From Podospora comata (lineage: Eukaryota; Ascomycota; Sordariomycetes; Sordariales; Podosporaceae): a stretch of 64,000 nt of DNA. The notes under the pieces were generated by a model. That model was not told where the DNA came from, did not search any database, and was given only the letters and a program-made list of their open reading frames with translations. Location of the stretch: NCBI GenBank assembly GCA_017354895.1, contig CP071493.1:6882001-6946000 (forward strand). Reading direction: 5' to 3'. Shown in pieces: positions 35,001 through 46,056 of the stretch (position 1 is the stretch's first letter; each line of letters opens with the position of its first letter). A program made the translations under genes and the position numbers.

Positions 35001-35924
35001 CAGCCAGGAACACTCATTGCTTCCAAGTATGGTCATGAAGAAGGACAAATGTATCGTCAGAAGGAGTCTGGAAACTATCCAAAGGTCTTTGTTGAGGTGG
35101 TTGAGGTTGTCTGGAGTCCCGCAAGGTCCCCAGTCTGCCCTCGTACGATTGGCGCAGGAACCAGTCTCGGGAAGACGTCGAGGTCACGCGGTGTCCCTCA
35201 GGGGTGACGACACTTCGAGCTGTTCTCTACTGGCAATCCTAGGTGCACCCCTCCGTCGGTGGCTTGGCTTTTTCCAGATTCTCCAAGCTGCAGGAAAGAG
35301 GCCATTCGGGTTGTCACCTCTTCAGAACAACCTGGAACCAAGTGCTTGCACTGGACGCTCGACGGGCAGCTAATTGACATTGACTGACTGCCTTGTTCCC
35401 TTTTTCCCATTGTTTTCTGCCATTGGGCCAGAGCAAACAAGACAATGGAAATGAGGGGTAAGAGACACACCCAACGGCTATCGATTACCCAACAGTGCAG
35501 GTTTCCCCAGACCGGCAATCAATAGGGAAAATCTGGGGAAGGGCGGAGGTCTGGGTCGGGGCTTGCTTACCTCTACTGCTGTGCCTCGTCTTGGTCTTGG
35601 GGGCCATCTTCCCCGCTGAGGGGTCAACTCTGATGGTGCTGGTGGCTGCTTTCCCACGAGTCGGCTTCGAAGGTCGTGCAACAGGTCTCTATTGAAGCCC
35701 CGCCGTTCTTTCTTGCCGTCTCTACTGTTGACGTCTGACGGCTTGGATGCTTCGGGTTCGGGGGTCGAGCTTGTTGTGCTGTTGATGCGACTTGCAGCGG
35801 GTGGTGAGGGGCTGCTGACGTCGCTTTCCTCTGGCGTTGACGCGGTCTTGGCATCGTCTTGCACTGGGGGATCACCCCTCTTGTGGCTCTTTGGCGATCT
35901 TCGCAATATCGAGAACGAAGGCAT
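32034..35924 (-). CDS. Large conserved-looking fungal protein of unknown function
   Basis: Three exons: 35924-35571, 34976-32585, 32533-32034 (1081 aa). I do not recognise the family. The N-terminus is Ser/Pro-rich and likely disordered. The main body is mixed alpha and ordinary in composition (FGLEKGSLGYQAALELSVAD, LMQILLACELLIRLDAI, MANLCAGFVYSGKSFWSTAC), without membrane spans or known motifs. About residue 545 there is a His/Gly patch (HGHGHGHGHKNHHHD) that could bind metal. A 594-nt first intron is required because the long second exon has no in-frame ATG at its start; its CCC codon directly follows a CCCAG acceptor and fits the phase of the first exon. The second intron is 51 nt with no stop, so it could be retained. 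Confidence 0.75.
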
Positions 35925-37015
35925 GGTGCGGAGTATGTAATATGTGCTCGCAGTGTCCTCGCAGTGTCCTCGCAGTGTCCTCGCAGTGTCGTGCCCGCTT
36001 CTTGGGTCTGTACTCCCCGGTGTGGTCAGGTTTCATCCAATACTGCAGCCAACCCAACTCATGCCGGCCGTCGTGTCTGTGGTGCTTGTGCTTGTGGCGG
36101 CCAGACGGCTACTCGCAGGACACATTGGAAAGAGTTCAAAAAAGAAAAATCCCGAGTCGATCACAGGAAAAGAGGGGACCCAGGATTGACCAGGAGATCA
36201 AATATCAAGGCAGTAGAAACCTTGAGACGGTGGATAACAACCTGTTTGAGATGGGCCGAAAACGGACGTCACGGAGCGTGGGAGCGAGATACAAGAACCT
36301 GGGTCTAATGTCCGTCAGTTATATCATCAAGCCGCCCTTCCACGCGGAACCCAAGCGATGAGTTGGAAACAAGGAAGCCAATCGCGGACCCAAAGAGGCA
36401 GGTCTCTGCTTCGATTCGCAACTTGCTGCATTATTCTGCGATGGTTATTACGATGGCCGAACCCCTCCCCACTCTCCCCACGCTCCCAAAACACCCAAGA
36501 TACATTGTACACGGTGTATTAGGATCAAGGATCGCGGGAGTTATGCACATTGTTTGAGAGTTCGAAACCCTAGTACCAGCTTTTGATATTCCAGGAATGA
36601 CCTCAGGCGAGGTCTAGTGTGTTTCGTCGTGGCTGACTGAACCAAGCCTGGAACTTACACGTGTCAACGGCGACATCTGATTTGCTGGTTTTGATCCGTA
36701 GCCCTTGGGTTCACCGTCGATTCTCTCTCGTTGAATGGGTGAGCAGGAATAGCATACGGGTGATTCCGTCGGTTTTGTCCGAATTGGGCGGTGTCGTACT
36801 CACTTTGACACAACTGCTAAGATTGTTCGTCACCGCGGTGGAAGTTTTAACGTATTATCAGCCGCCTCGATGGGAGGGTAATCTCGGGGTATCATTTCAA
36901 GTTTTCAGTAAACGCCAATAACCTCAACTCCTGCTGCCATGTTTGAATGAACCGTATTCATGTTCAGAATGCCGGATGCAAACCAGCCAGCCCTCCTCGC
37001 CCGCTTCCTCATTGT
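35925..37015. promoter_or_regulatory. Promoter region of the large unknown gene
   Basis: Lies between two minus-strand genes: upstream of the large unknown gene and downstream of the Roadblock gene. It includes an 11-bp tandem repeat 23-66 bp from the start codon (listed separately). The remaining short frames are not convincing. Confidence 0.4.
35947..35990 (-). repeat. Four perfect copies of an 11-bp unit
   Basis: CTCGCAGTGTC is repeated four times without a mismatch (35947-35957, 35958-35968, 35969-35979, 35980-35990). It lies just upstream of the ATG at 35924 of the minus-strand gene, so it is probably in its 5' leader or core promoter. Perfect copies suggest a young expansion. Confidence 0.95.
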
Positions 37016-37566
37016 TCAGCCGCTATTTGGCTTGTCATGAGCGACAGCCAGTATGAACTTGGGGTCCGTGATGATGACAAGTTCTTGAGTGGCGGTGCGC
37101 AGCCTTTGCAGTCGAGCTGTATCCTACAGAAACATCAGCTTCAAGCGCAAAATCCCGACCGCATCTCAAAACCCACCTCCTTATTCAGGTCTTGCACGAA
37201 CTGTTCTGTTACGTCGACATAATTCCAAACAAGGGTTGCAAGCTCGACCACGCCCTCCCTATCAGCAGTTGAAGGTTCGGCCGCTCCGTCGCTTGGTGCG
37301 TCATTGGAAATCGATGGCTTTGAAGATTCGGAGCTCTCCTTGCGGAATAAATCCGTGTTTCCGCCTGTCTTCAACACATTGCCCGTCTCGCGGTCAAGGA
37401 CTAGAATTGCCTTGACACCCGGTTTGCCCAGTAAACGGTCAAAGTTCTTGCTGATGTATTCAAAATCCGTCTATCCAGTCCTCTGTCAGATTGGTAAAAG
37501 GTCGCCATCTTGGATGCCATCAAGTGACTGGGCAACACAACATACCATTTCCGAGTTGTCTGCCAT
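37016..37566 (-). CDS. Dynein light chain, Roadblock/LC7 family
   Basis: Three exons: 37566-37546, 37470-37177, 37123-37016 (140 aa). The product is a light chain of cytoplasmic dynein, needed for cargo binding and motor assembly. After MADNSEM it reads FEYISKNFDRLLGKPGVKAI then LVLDRETGNVLKTGG, the conserved LC7 core. The C-terminal third has VVELATLVWNYVDVTEQFV, RLRTATQELVIITDPKFILA and VAHD, which close the Roadblock fold. A polar insert of about 35 residues rich in Ser, Glu and Pro separates the two halves, making it longer than the usual 95-110 aa. Introns of 75 and 53 nt keep phase. Divergent from IPI1. Confidence 0.92.
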
Positions 37567-38042
37567 TGTTTTTATGGCAGAGCAATGTCGTGACGGCGAG
37601 CGGTGAGACACAGAGTGTTTGTCTTGCGCGTAGAGTTATGTTTCATGAAATCAGATCAAGATAAAATGAGTGTTTGCATGAAGCTGCCGAGCGCTCTTTC
37701 AGTTCCTTGTTTGCTTTGAATCTGGATACTGTGCACGTGAATCCGAAGCTTCTCCATATCATCAAATGCCAGCTCTCAGCGATCAACCCCAGGACGGCCC
37801 ACTGTGGTCTTGGCCCCACACACCCCCTGCCTGCGGAAAGAGTCTGTGCTCCAGCTGGGAGTGGGCCCCCCGCATTGGCGGCAGCTTGTCGACGAAGGGC
37901 GGACCATTCTGCCCGGCTTCACCGCTAAATTTTCCAGTCGACCCTACCTTATCTCAACGTTCACATCGACATCGTCGCTGTTTGCGCCAGCCACTTGATA
38001 TATTGAGAATTTTGAGGGTCGTCATCACCTTAAGACGTCAAG
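37567..38042. promoter_or_regulatory. Short divergent promoter, Roadblock and IPI1
   Basis: 476 bp separate the two start codons, which point away from each other. The stretch must contain both promoters. A CT/AC-rich patch lies at 37930-37985 before the IPI1 ATG. Confidence 0.5.
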
Positions 38043-39167
38043 ATGGGTTCGAGTATGAGAAAGAAAAGGGAGAAGAAGAGGGACTTCAATGTACGATATC
38101 GCAAGTTGTTTCAGTCCCAGAAACACAAACTGATTGATGCATCCTAGAAAGCCAAGTTGAAAGTGGGAAGGGAAAAGGCGAAGGCGGCCAATTTCACAGA
38201 CACCAGCTTCAAGTCAAAATGTACATCTCTCCACATCCCAGATCTACTATACATGTGCTAATACACCGTAGCGATTCACATCAATCAAGGAGCCCTCACA
38301 TCGGACGGCATAGACTCGGCCGAACAATTCAAGCAGAATCTATCATTGTGTATCTCGGCGAAGTCTGATACCCAACGGCGCGAAGCCGTCGCCTACATCA
38401 CCAACCAAATATCATCAACCCCGCCAAACAATCCAGTTGGGACGTCAGGGGTCCTGAGCAAGCTGCTTCCGCTGTTATCGGATGCGTCAACGTCGGTACG
38501 CGCCCAGCTTCTGAAGCTGTTCCGAGCATTGCCGCCATCAGAGGTTGGGGCGCATGTGGAGAAGATTCTCATGTACATCCGCGGGGGCATGACCCATCTT
38601 TCACCAGATATTCGCACAGACACGCTCGACGTCCTGGGTTGGCTTCTCGATGTGGCAGGGGATGAAGTGGTTTCTTGTTCAGGAGGCTGGTTGAAAACAA
38701 TCAACAGCTTCAGCTCCATGCTCGGGTGGAATCCCAGTGTTGGCTCAGCCATGACCAGCAAAGGCTGGACGACGGCATCCAAAGCCACTCTGGGTACTAA
38801 GAAGGGCCCTGAAGCTCAGGCGAGACAGATCCAAGCTCTCGCCAGGTTTCTCGAAGTCGGCTTCAAGCCTGAAGCTCCGATTCCCGTCCAATCTGCGGCT
38901 TACTGGGACAACATATATCGCCTGCCAACCACACCAAATCCCTTTGCATATCTCAACCTTTTCGGGATACCACGAGACGAGGAAAACGAAATGTACCTCG
39001 ATCGTGGGTCGCGACAGCGTGTTTTCGATGCCAGATGGAGAGCCACCATCGCGACTGGTATGGAGGGTGCCAGGAAGGAGGGGGGAACGGTTGGGAGGGC
39101 TGCAGCTGCACTGGGGAGAGCCTTGAATAGCGGGTTTGATGGTCCTGAATCTGGATCTGAAAATTAG
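38043..39167 (+). CDS. IPI1: Pre-rRNA processing protein IPI1 (Rix1 complex)
   Basis: Three exons: 38043-38090, 38148-38220, 38272-39167 (338 aa). IPI1, with Rix1 and IPI3, forms the complex that matures the 60S pre-ribosome in the nucleus. The start is the family signature MGSSMRKKREKKRDFNKAKL with the following TNFTDTSFKSKSIHI-like segment (ANFTDTSFKSKSIHINQ). Helical HEAT-like repeats follow (LSKLLPLLSDASTSVRAQLL, LFRALPPSEVGAHVEKILMY). Introns of 57 and 51 nt split the conserved start and agree in phase. Length matches fungal IPI1 (about 340 aa). Confidence 0.95.
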
Positions 39168-40104
39168 CATTTTGTGGAGTTTGTTCTTTGATGTTTCGGA
39201 TTCCTTTTGACTTACGGAGTACGGCATGGGATCTAAGCGGCGACCCTGCTTTTTTTTTTGTTTGCTTGGGCCTTCGCTGCTAAGTCACTTTATATCAGGG
39301 CTGTTGCTTCTTCTGGCATTTTCAACCAGATGCGTGTCTGCTTTCTTTCTACCTCACCTCCTGCCTCTTTATCGCTGCAGGCTGCGGCTGGCCGGTCCTC
39401 TGCTCTCCCGTGCCATAGAACAGGTTATGTGCCTTCCTTGGGGCATGGAGGGCAGTGGGTTCTGTTGACTGGGAACTGTACAGTTTGGATGAACAATGCA
39501 GTTAGTGGTGTGACAAGCATTCGTTTCGATGCCAGACAACCCGCGAGCCATGTTCTGAGGTGCTGCCTGTTGTTATGAACCAAAACATGTTTGCAGCAAC
39601 ATAGGAAGCATACCTAGAGCTCCATCGCAACGCACAACTCCTGAGACCCCTGAGCCTATCCGTTCCCATCCCTTGATTGCATATCCTCAAGCCCAAAGGA
39701 GGGGTGTATAACAAATGTGTTGGCCACCATAGAATACCACCAGATTCCGGCTCAGGCCACAATAAAGAAGATTAGAATCTCCAAATGCTACCGTGACTTC
39801 GCACCATTGCCGCCGAGACTTTGAAGCGGACCCAGCCGGTGCAGGTACACATCACCAACGTCGCCGTCGTTGTCCTTGTTCTATTGAGTTCCGGCCCCAA
39901 ACAAAGAATCTTCAGCGCCAAACGCCGGTCTTCAACAACCACCCCATCAAGCCCTAATCTGCCGCCGGCCCCGTCATAGAGTCCCGTAATAAAGGCACAT
40001 AAAAAATCCGAACCTGTCCGGAACGTGCCGGTTCCTCCTCAGAGAGCTACGGTCACTATAGGCGGGCCATCACTGCTGTTGCCGGCATTTCTCAACTGTC
40101 TGGG
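39168..40104. other. IPI1 3' region and upstream region of the helicase gene
   Basis: No protein-coding gene recognised. A T run at 39251-39259 may belong to the IPI1 3' end. Short frames at 39226-39578 are composition-driven. Confidence 0.4.
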
Positions 40105-40965
40105 TATAAAATCCTGGTCACGTTGCCCTCTCCCAGATCTTTCTTCCTTCACCACACAACCACCATCCTCCGACAGGCCTGTTTAAAGACAGAACTTCAC
40201 AACACCACTTCTCCAGTATCTATCAGACAAGGTTGTCAAACCACAGCAAGTACATCTCATTCCCACCACCACATCAGGTTTCCTCTCCTCACCTTGTCCT
40301 CTCCCTCCCTCTTCCTCACCACAGCCAGTCTGTCAGTCTTCTGTTGGCAATAACGCCGAGGACGCCATCACTCTAGAGACTGCACTGCCCTTCAACGCCC
40401 TCGACCACTGTCAACGACTATTAGTCACGCCAGGGTCAGTCATATTCTTGTCCTGGGGAAGTCCGGCAGGAACGACCTGTCGCTGCTGCCAGGGTTAGCA
40501 CCCTTTTCCCGCACCTTCAAACCTATTCCACTTCACCCAGGATGGTCGGTCCTTTCGTTCCTTCCTCAACACCACAGGGTAACCTCACCATACACGTCAT
40601 ATAAGAGGCGTTCCTTCCCCTCAAGCCAGCCTCAAGCACCTTGATCGCCTGGATTCCCTGATGCCTTCCGTCTTTTCACCTTCCCACTGCCCACCTTCTT
40701 CCACGTAGGACTTAGGTTCTTCTCCCTTCTGCCCTCTGCCCTACCTATTACCCTTTTCCCTCCCGGCCTGACCGCCTCCCACTGTTGTCTGCCTTCCACC
40801 TTCAAATATTTCCCTGCTCTCTCCTCTCATTTCTCATCTCTATCTCTTCTTCTCCCACCCTCACTCTCTTCGAAGATTTTTCTTTGGTCCTCACCTTCAA
40901 TGCCTGTCCTTCTCTAATTGTTTTGTCAGAACCTCGTCGACCTACCGCTCTCAATCGCCATCGCC
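40105..40965 (+). promoter_or_regulatory. TATA box and long pyrimidine-rich leader of the helicase gene
   Basis: TATAAA at 40105-40110 is followed about 30 bp later by a CT/CA-rich tract that runs, with few breaks, to the start codon at 40966. If transcription starts near 40135, the 5' UTR is about 830 nt. Possible leader introns cannot be excluded (for example a GTACAT...CAG pair at 40249-40278). No long upstream ORF with an ATG start is seen. Confidence 0.55.
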
Positions 40966-42989
40966 ATGTCTGATTGGGGCAACAAGAACGACCAGACGAC
41001 CTCCAACGAGGTTGTCGACTCCTTCGCCACGGGTGATCTTGGCGCCGCCGTCCCCGACCTTAATGGTGACGGCGAGACCAAGCCCAAGCCCAAGCCCGCG
41101 AAAAAGGTCTACAGCGAGGCCGGCTCTCAGTGGACCCAGCAGGTCCCTTACAACTACAACGAGTTTGGTGATGAGGGTCACCACGACTGGGAGCACAATG
41201 CTGCCGTGTACGAGTTCGACGGCGAGATTGGTGATGTTGGCCCTGAGCATCCTGCTCTCGAGATGCAGCTTTTCGGCGAGCCCGAGACTCGCAAGAAGCA
41301 GGGCGTCGACTTTTCCAAGTAAGTTTTTTCGACTCTTTCCTCACCTCTCACATCGCCAAGCTGACTTTCATGTAGCATTGCTGAACTCGAGGTCTACCAG
41401 GAGGGTCCTGCTCGCGTTGACCCCATTGCCAGCTTTGAGACCGCTGGCCTCCATCCTGCTATGCTGAACAACGTTAAGCTTGCTGGTTATGAGACCCCGA
41501 CTCCCATTCAGCGTTACTGCCTGCCTGCCATCAAGATGGGCTATGACGTGGTCGCTGTCGCCCAGACAGGTAACTATCCTCTTACTCTGTGTTTCTGAAG
41601 ACAGATTGACTGACCGTCTTGTGCAGGTTCCGGCAAGACTGCCGCCTATCTGATTCCCATCCTGAATCAGTTGATGGGCAAGGCCAAGAAGTTGGCCGCT
41701 ACGCGTCCCAATCCCGCCGCCTTCCGCGAGGGTGTCGACCAGGCTGCCCGCGCTGAGCCCCTCGTTGTCATCGTCTGCCCCAGCCGTGAGCTGGCTGTTC
41801 AAGTCTTCACCGAAGCCCGGAAGTTTTGCTACCGCACCATGCTTCGCCCTTGCGTCATTTACGGTGGCGGTCCTTCCAGTGAGCAGCGCGCCCAGCTCCA
41901 AAAGGGCTGCGACGTTCTCATTGCGTCTCCCGGTCGTCTGATCGACTTCATGGACGATACCAGACTCTTGACCCTCCGCCGTGTTCGTTACATGGTCCTT
42001 GACGAGGCTGATGAGATGCTTCACGATGACTGGAAGGGTGACTTCGACACGATCATGTCTGGTGGCGGTGAGTTACTTCCCATCCAACGAGTTGGAAACA
42101 AGATTATGTGTCTTAACTCGTGAACAGAGATCGAGGAGGGGAATGTGAGATACATGTTGTTCTCGGCCACTTTCCCCAAGCAATTCCGGGACTTGGCCAA
42201 GAACCATCTGGCCGAGACTCATGTCCGTCTGCGCGTCGGTCGTGCCGGTAGCACCCACCGGAACATCAAGCAGGTGGTTTACGAGACGGCTCCTTTCAAT
42301 AAGAAGTCGGCTCTCATCGATCTTTTGGAGTCTTTGCCTCCCACTCGCACCATCATTTTCGTCAACAGCAAGCGGACTGCTGACGAGTTGGATGACTTCC
42401 TCTACAATTTGAAGTTTCCCTGCACATCGATGCACGCCGACCGCACCCAAAAGGAGCGTGAGGCTGCATTGCGTGGTTTCCGCAGCGGGTTGGCTCCCAT
42501 TCTGATCACCACTGGTGTCACTGCTCGTGGCATCGACGTGCGCAATGTCATGCACGTCATCAATTACGATCTCCCCTCGATGGACTACGGTGGCATTGAG
42601 GAGTACACTCATCGCATCGGTATGCTGACAACCGTGATCTTGAGCATCTTACATGTTGCTAACCATTTCTAGGTCGCACTGGTCGAATCGGCCATCGTGG
42701 CATGGCCTCGTCTTTCTTCACCGAGCGCGATGAGCCCATTGCCTCCGTGCTTACCCGTACTCTTCTCGAGACCGGCCAGGAGATCCCGGATTTCTTGGCT
42801 GGCTACATCCCGGAGGATGTCGCCCATCTCCGATTTGAAGCTGATTCAGACTTCGATGAGACCGAAAACGCTGCGGACAACTTTGGCGGTGATGCTAACG
42901 ATGGTGGTGATAACGGTGACGACCCCTGGGGCGCTGGTGATGCTGCTCCGGTTGCCCAGCCGGCCGCCGAGAAGGATTCTGGTTGGTGA
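40966..42989 (+). CDS. DEAD-box ATP-dependent RNA helicase (Ded1/Vasa-like)
   Basis: Five exons: 40966-41318, 41376-41569, 41627-42067, 42128-42619, 42673-42989 (598 aa). It unwinds RNA with ATP. All core motifs are present: Q-motif region with GYETPTPIQRYCLPAI, motif I AQTGSGKT (180-187), PSRELA, SPGRLID, DEAD at 308-311, SAT, VNSKRTADEL, TGVTARGID, and HRIGRTGRIGHRG. The N-terminus is acidic and the C-terminus is Gly/Asp-rich and ends ...DSGW, like Ded1 relatives. The set of motifs places it near Ded1/DDX3/Vasa; I cannot tell orthology to DED1 itself without a tree. Every intron falls in phase, three of them within glycine codons of motifs. Confidence 0.92.
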
Positions 42990-43568
42990 ATCAGGGATGA
43001 CTTCACATTTGTTCTGTTTTTTTTTTTTTTTTTTTTGATTGATTTTGCCTGGGGTAATAATCTTGGAGGTTTGTCGGATGGGTTCGGAAGTTTACCTGGA
43101 AATTTCTGCTCATATGACCGACAACTTGGGATGGGATGATACCTTAGCATAGCTGTTGCGATATGCTTAACCAACAAAGAGAACCAAGTGTTTTCAGTGA
43201 TCTGCCTGGTCTCTTTTGATGTGATCTGTGATTTGGTGATGAGAAGAAGCGTTTCTGGCCCTCCCATCGACAGGACTTCCACCAAGGCTGGTTGATGCCC
43301 CTTGGCATCATCAACATGGGAGGTAGATATTAACAACCTTGGTGGCATCTTGCACTTGATCAGTGTACTATTTTCATACCCAGGTTCATAGCATGGCAAG
43401 GCCGATTATCAAGATGACATTTCCTGTATTTTCTGCTTCGACAAAGTTCTCCCGATTTGGGTGGGCGGTAGTGAGCACAAAGTCTCATTCGAGAAATTGA
43501 AACTAGCATCATTTTCTTTTTTTCATTCTTTTTTTTTTTTTTTCATGTGAACAACAATTCACCTCTGC
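42990..43568. other. Convergent 3' region with two T runs
   Basis: Between the helicase gene and the acetyl-CoA transporter gene, tail to tail. It has a 20-nt T run at 43017-43036, close after the helicase stop, and a T-rich tract at 43515-43543. No gene seen. Confidence 0.5.
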
Positions 43569-45323
43569 TCAGTGTTTTACTGGCGACCCTGAAGCCAACC
43601 TCCAAGCCCTCAACGGCAGGGCCTGCAGCTGCAAGACCTTGGGTCTGATGTACAGCACAAACGTGACGACGCCTATCGCGACGCACAAAATGTTGACAAC
43701 ATGGTACCCATCCCTCTGCATCTCGCATATCCCCCCTCCGGCCAGACACGTCTCCTTGTCCGCCTGAATAGCACACGAGAACGGCTCCTTGATCAGGGGC
43801 GCACCCGCCAAGGCAATTTTCTCCCGCTGGGCAGCGGTCAAGTTGTCCAGGTTATTCGGCAGACAAGTGGCGCTGGTGAAGTAATCTACCAGCCTGAGGA
43901 TGAAGAACCTGGGAAAGGTCCCGCCCAGGTTGCAGACCGTTGCCAGCAGTGTCATGTACGTGCCGCCAATGGTCGGGTCGGCAATCTTGGCGTGGAAGGC
44001 CGAGACGGCGACGAACATGATTGTGTTTGTGAATGTGGAAAAGACGTGTTGGAGGATGACCATGAGGAGGTAAGTCGGGGTGACGGTGCCAGAGGCGGGA
44101 AACACCGAGACGGTGAACTGTGCTACGAGGGCGGCGACGAGGCGGCCGGCGAAGCCCCAGGACCAGAGGCGCATGGGGGTGAACTGCTGGGACCACTTCC
44201 CTGCGTAGTATCCGAGGCCGATCTCAAAGGGGAAGTCGATGAGGACGGTGAGGGCCATGTTGCTTGTGCCGAACCCCTTGTCCAAGAGCTTGAGGGAGGT
44301 GACGGCGTCGTTGGCCTGGAAGCCGATTTTGGCAATGAGGTGGACGACAATGATGGTCTGAATGTTTTTCAGGTTGAGGATCTTCCACATGGAGGAGTAG
44401 ACGTCGAATATGCCGTCTTCGTTCTTCGTGCGCTCTTCTCGTTTGAAGAGGAAGAGGCCTAGGGTGACGAGGATGTAGGACCAGCCCCAGAAGGTTAGGT
44501 AGCCTCCGAGAGACATGACTCCGTGGTCGAGGGGGATGGGGCGGATCCAGCGGTTGGCAAAGTCAGGCGAGTTGAAAGCCAGGAAGACGGTGTAGGACAT
44601 GAACTGGCCGGCGGTCAGGCCGACGGTTTGGGCGGTGGAGGCGTAGGAGATGTTGGCTGGGGAAAGGAGGGTGAGGGCCCAGCCGTCGACGGCGATGTCT
44701 TGAGTCGCGCACATCAGGACGAGGAAGAACCACCATCCTGTAAAGCCCCAGACTGTTGGGCCGCCGGGTTTGCCTGTTGTTGCCATGAGGGCTTCCACTT
44801 CAGAGCCGAGCCAGAGCATGCCGATGCCTGAGAGGAGCTGGATGGGGAGGATCCATGACTTGCGGCGGCCGACCTTGGGGGACCAGACTGCGTCGACGAC
44901 GGGGGACCAGAAGAGCTTGAGGGAATAGGGGTAGGAGGCCAAGCTGAAGATGCCGATTTCGCCGTAGGACATGTGGTTCTTGAGGAGGAACGGGACGGAG
45001 CCGGTGGCCAGGCCAAGGGGGATGCCCTGGAGGAAGTATAGGAGGACGAGGAGACCAAAGTTCCTCCTGTCTTGTCTCGGCAGATCAAAGAAGCCATGGC
45101 TACTCCCGTCGCGGTCTTTCGGCGACGGGTCGTTGTCGAGGGAGAAGGATTCGCGGGCCATGAGGCTGGCGGCGGCGGCTTCGGAGGAGGAGTCTTGGGA
45201 TTGGGGGATGTTGCGACGCATCACTTCGGTTGTGTTCATCGTGGAGGAGGTCTTCGCCTTGCCTGACCCGGGGGAGCCGCTTCGAGTCGTCGGCGATTTG
45301 GCGCGCCGGGCTTTGGCACCCAT
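43569..45323 (-). CDS. Acetyl-CoA transporter (SLC33A1/AT-1 family)
   Basis: Intronless, 584 aa, with about 11-12 hydrophobic spans. The family carries acetyl-CoA into the ER/Golgi lumen. The start of the membrane part is highly typical: DRRNFGLLVLLYFLQGIPLG with LATGSVPFLLKNHMSYGEIG, then SYPYSLKLFWSPVVDAVW and VGRRKSWILPIQLLSG. CATQDIAVDGWALTLL, KIGFQANDAVTSLKLLDKGF and FHAKIADPTIGGTYMTLL-like segments follow. The N-terminal 85 residues are Ser-rich and cytoplasmic. It is divergent from the CENP-O-like gene. The yeast relative of this family is not well studied, so its substrate in this fungus is inferred. Confidence 0.92.
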   Translation of the reverse strand: MGAKARRAKSPTTRSGSPGSGKAKTSSTMNTTEVMRRNIPQSQDSSSEAAAASLMARESFSLDNDPSPKDRDGSSHGFFDLPRQDRRNFGLLVLLYFLQGIPLGLATGSVPFLLKNHMSYGEIGIFSLASYPYSLKLFWSPVVDAVWSPKVGRRKSWILPIQLLSGIGMLWLGSEVEALMATTGKPGGPTVWGFTGWWFFLVLMCATQDIAVDGWALTLLSPANISYASTAQTVGLTAGQFMSYTVFLAFNSPDFANRWIRPIPLDHGVMSLGGYLTFWGWSYILVTLGLFLFKREERTKNEDGIFDVYSSMWKILNLKNIQTIIVVHLIAKIGFQANDAVTSLKLLDKGFGTSNMALTVLIDFPFEIGLGYYAGKWSQQFTPMRLWSWGFAGRLVAALVAQFTVSVFPASGTVTPTYLLMVILQHVFSTFTNTIMFVAVSAFHAKIADPTIGGTYMTLLATVCNLGGTFPRFFILRLVDYFTSATCLPNNLDNLTAAQREKIALAGAPLIKEPFSCAIQADKETCLAGGGICEMQRDGYHVVNILCVAIGVVTFVLYIRPKVLQLQALPLRAWRLASGSPVKH

Positions 45324-46056
45324 ATGTACGTGTAGTGTGTATGCTATTCGGGGGGTCTGTTCGAGACTTGTGATATGCTTTGCGGATGGCGCAGAAAGTC
45401 GGGAAGCGACTGGTGTGGGTTATGTGTAGATTCAATGACAGGACGCGCGCAGAGCAGAAGGGCTCATGTGACAGCAAGATCGAAATCGAGGGACGAAAAT
45501 ACTGAGGTCTAGCCTCTTGTTTGGAAACAGTTAACGAGAGACGAAGTTGACAATGAGGCACCGAGGCTGTCGTTGCTCCAACGGCCTCTTTACAAAACTG
45601 GCCTCTTCTCAAGGCTCCCCTGGCGCTCCAACAAGGACCCGGGGGCTCGGGCTTAACTGTTTCCAGCAGATCGCGGGGGAGCTAACTGTGGCTTGACTGC
45701 CAAGTCCGGGTTCAGTTGGCAGTTGAAGGGCGCTAGCCGGTTTGGTTTAGCGTCCGGCAGCCAAAACTTCTGAAGTTCTGGAAGCCGATGGCGGGGCGGG
45801 CGTTGCCAAGCATCATTGGTGACAGGCGCCATGAATGGCATGGGCTTGGACTCGGTTGTCAAGAATTGAGTTTTTTGACTGAACAAATATCCTCGGAAAA
45901 TCAACAAGGATTCTCAATCATTGAATCTCGCTTTTACAGCCGCTCTAGTCCTCTTGTGACTGATATCGTTTATATCGTCCTCTTCGGCTTCCACCTCCGA
46001 TCACTATCTACGCGACACCAACACGCGTCTCACTCATCCTCTCACTCACCATCACA
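45324..46056. promoter_or_regulatory. Divergent region between the acetyl-CoA transporter and CENP-O-like genes
   Basis: 733 bp between two start codons pointing away from each other. Short frames here are not convincing. A CT-rich tract (45990-46056) leads into the plus-strand ATG. Confidence 0.45.
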
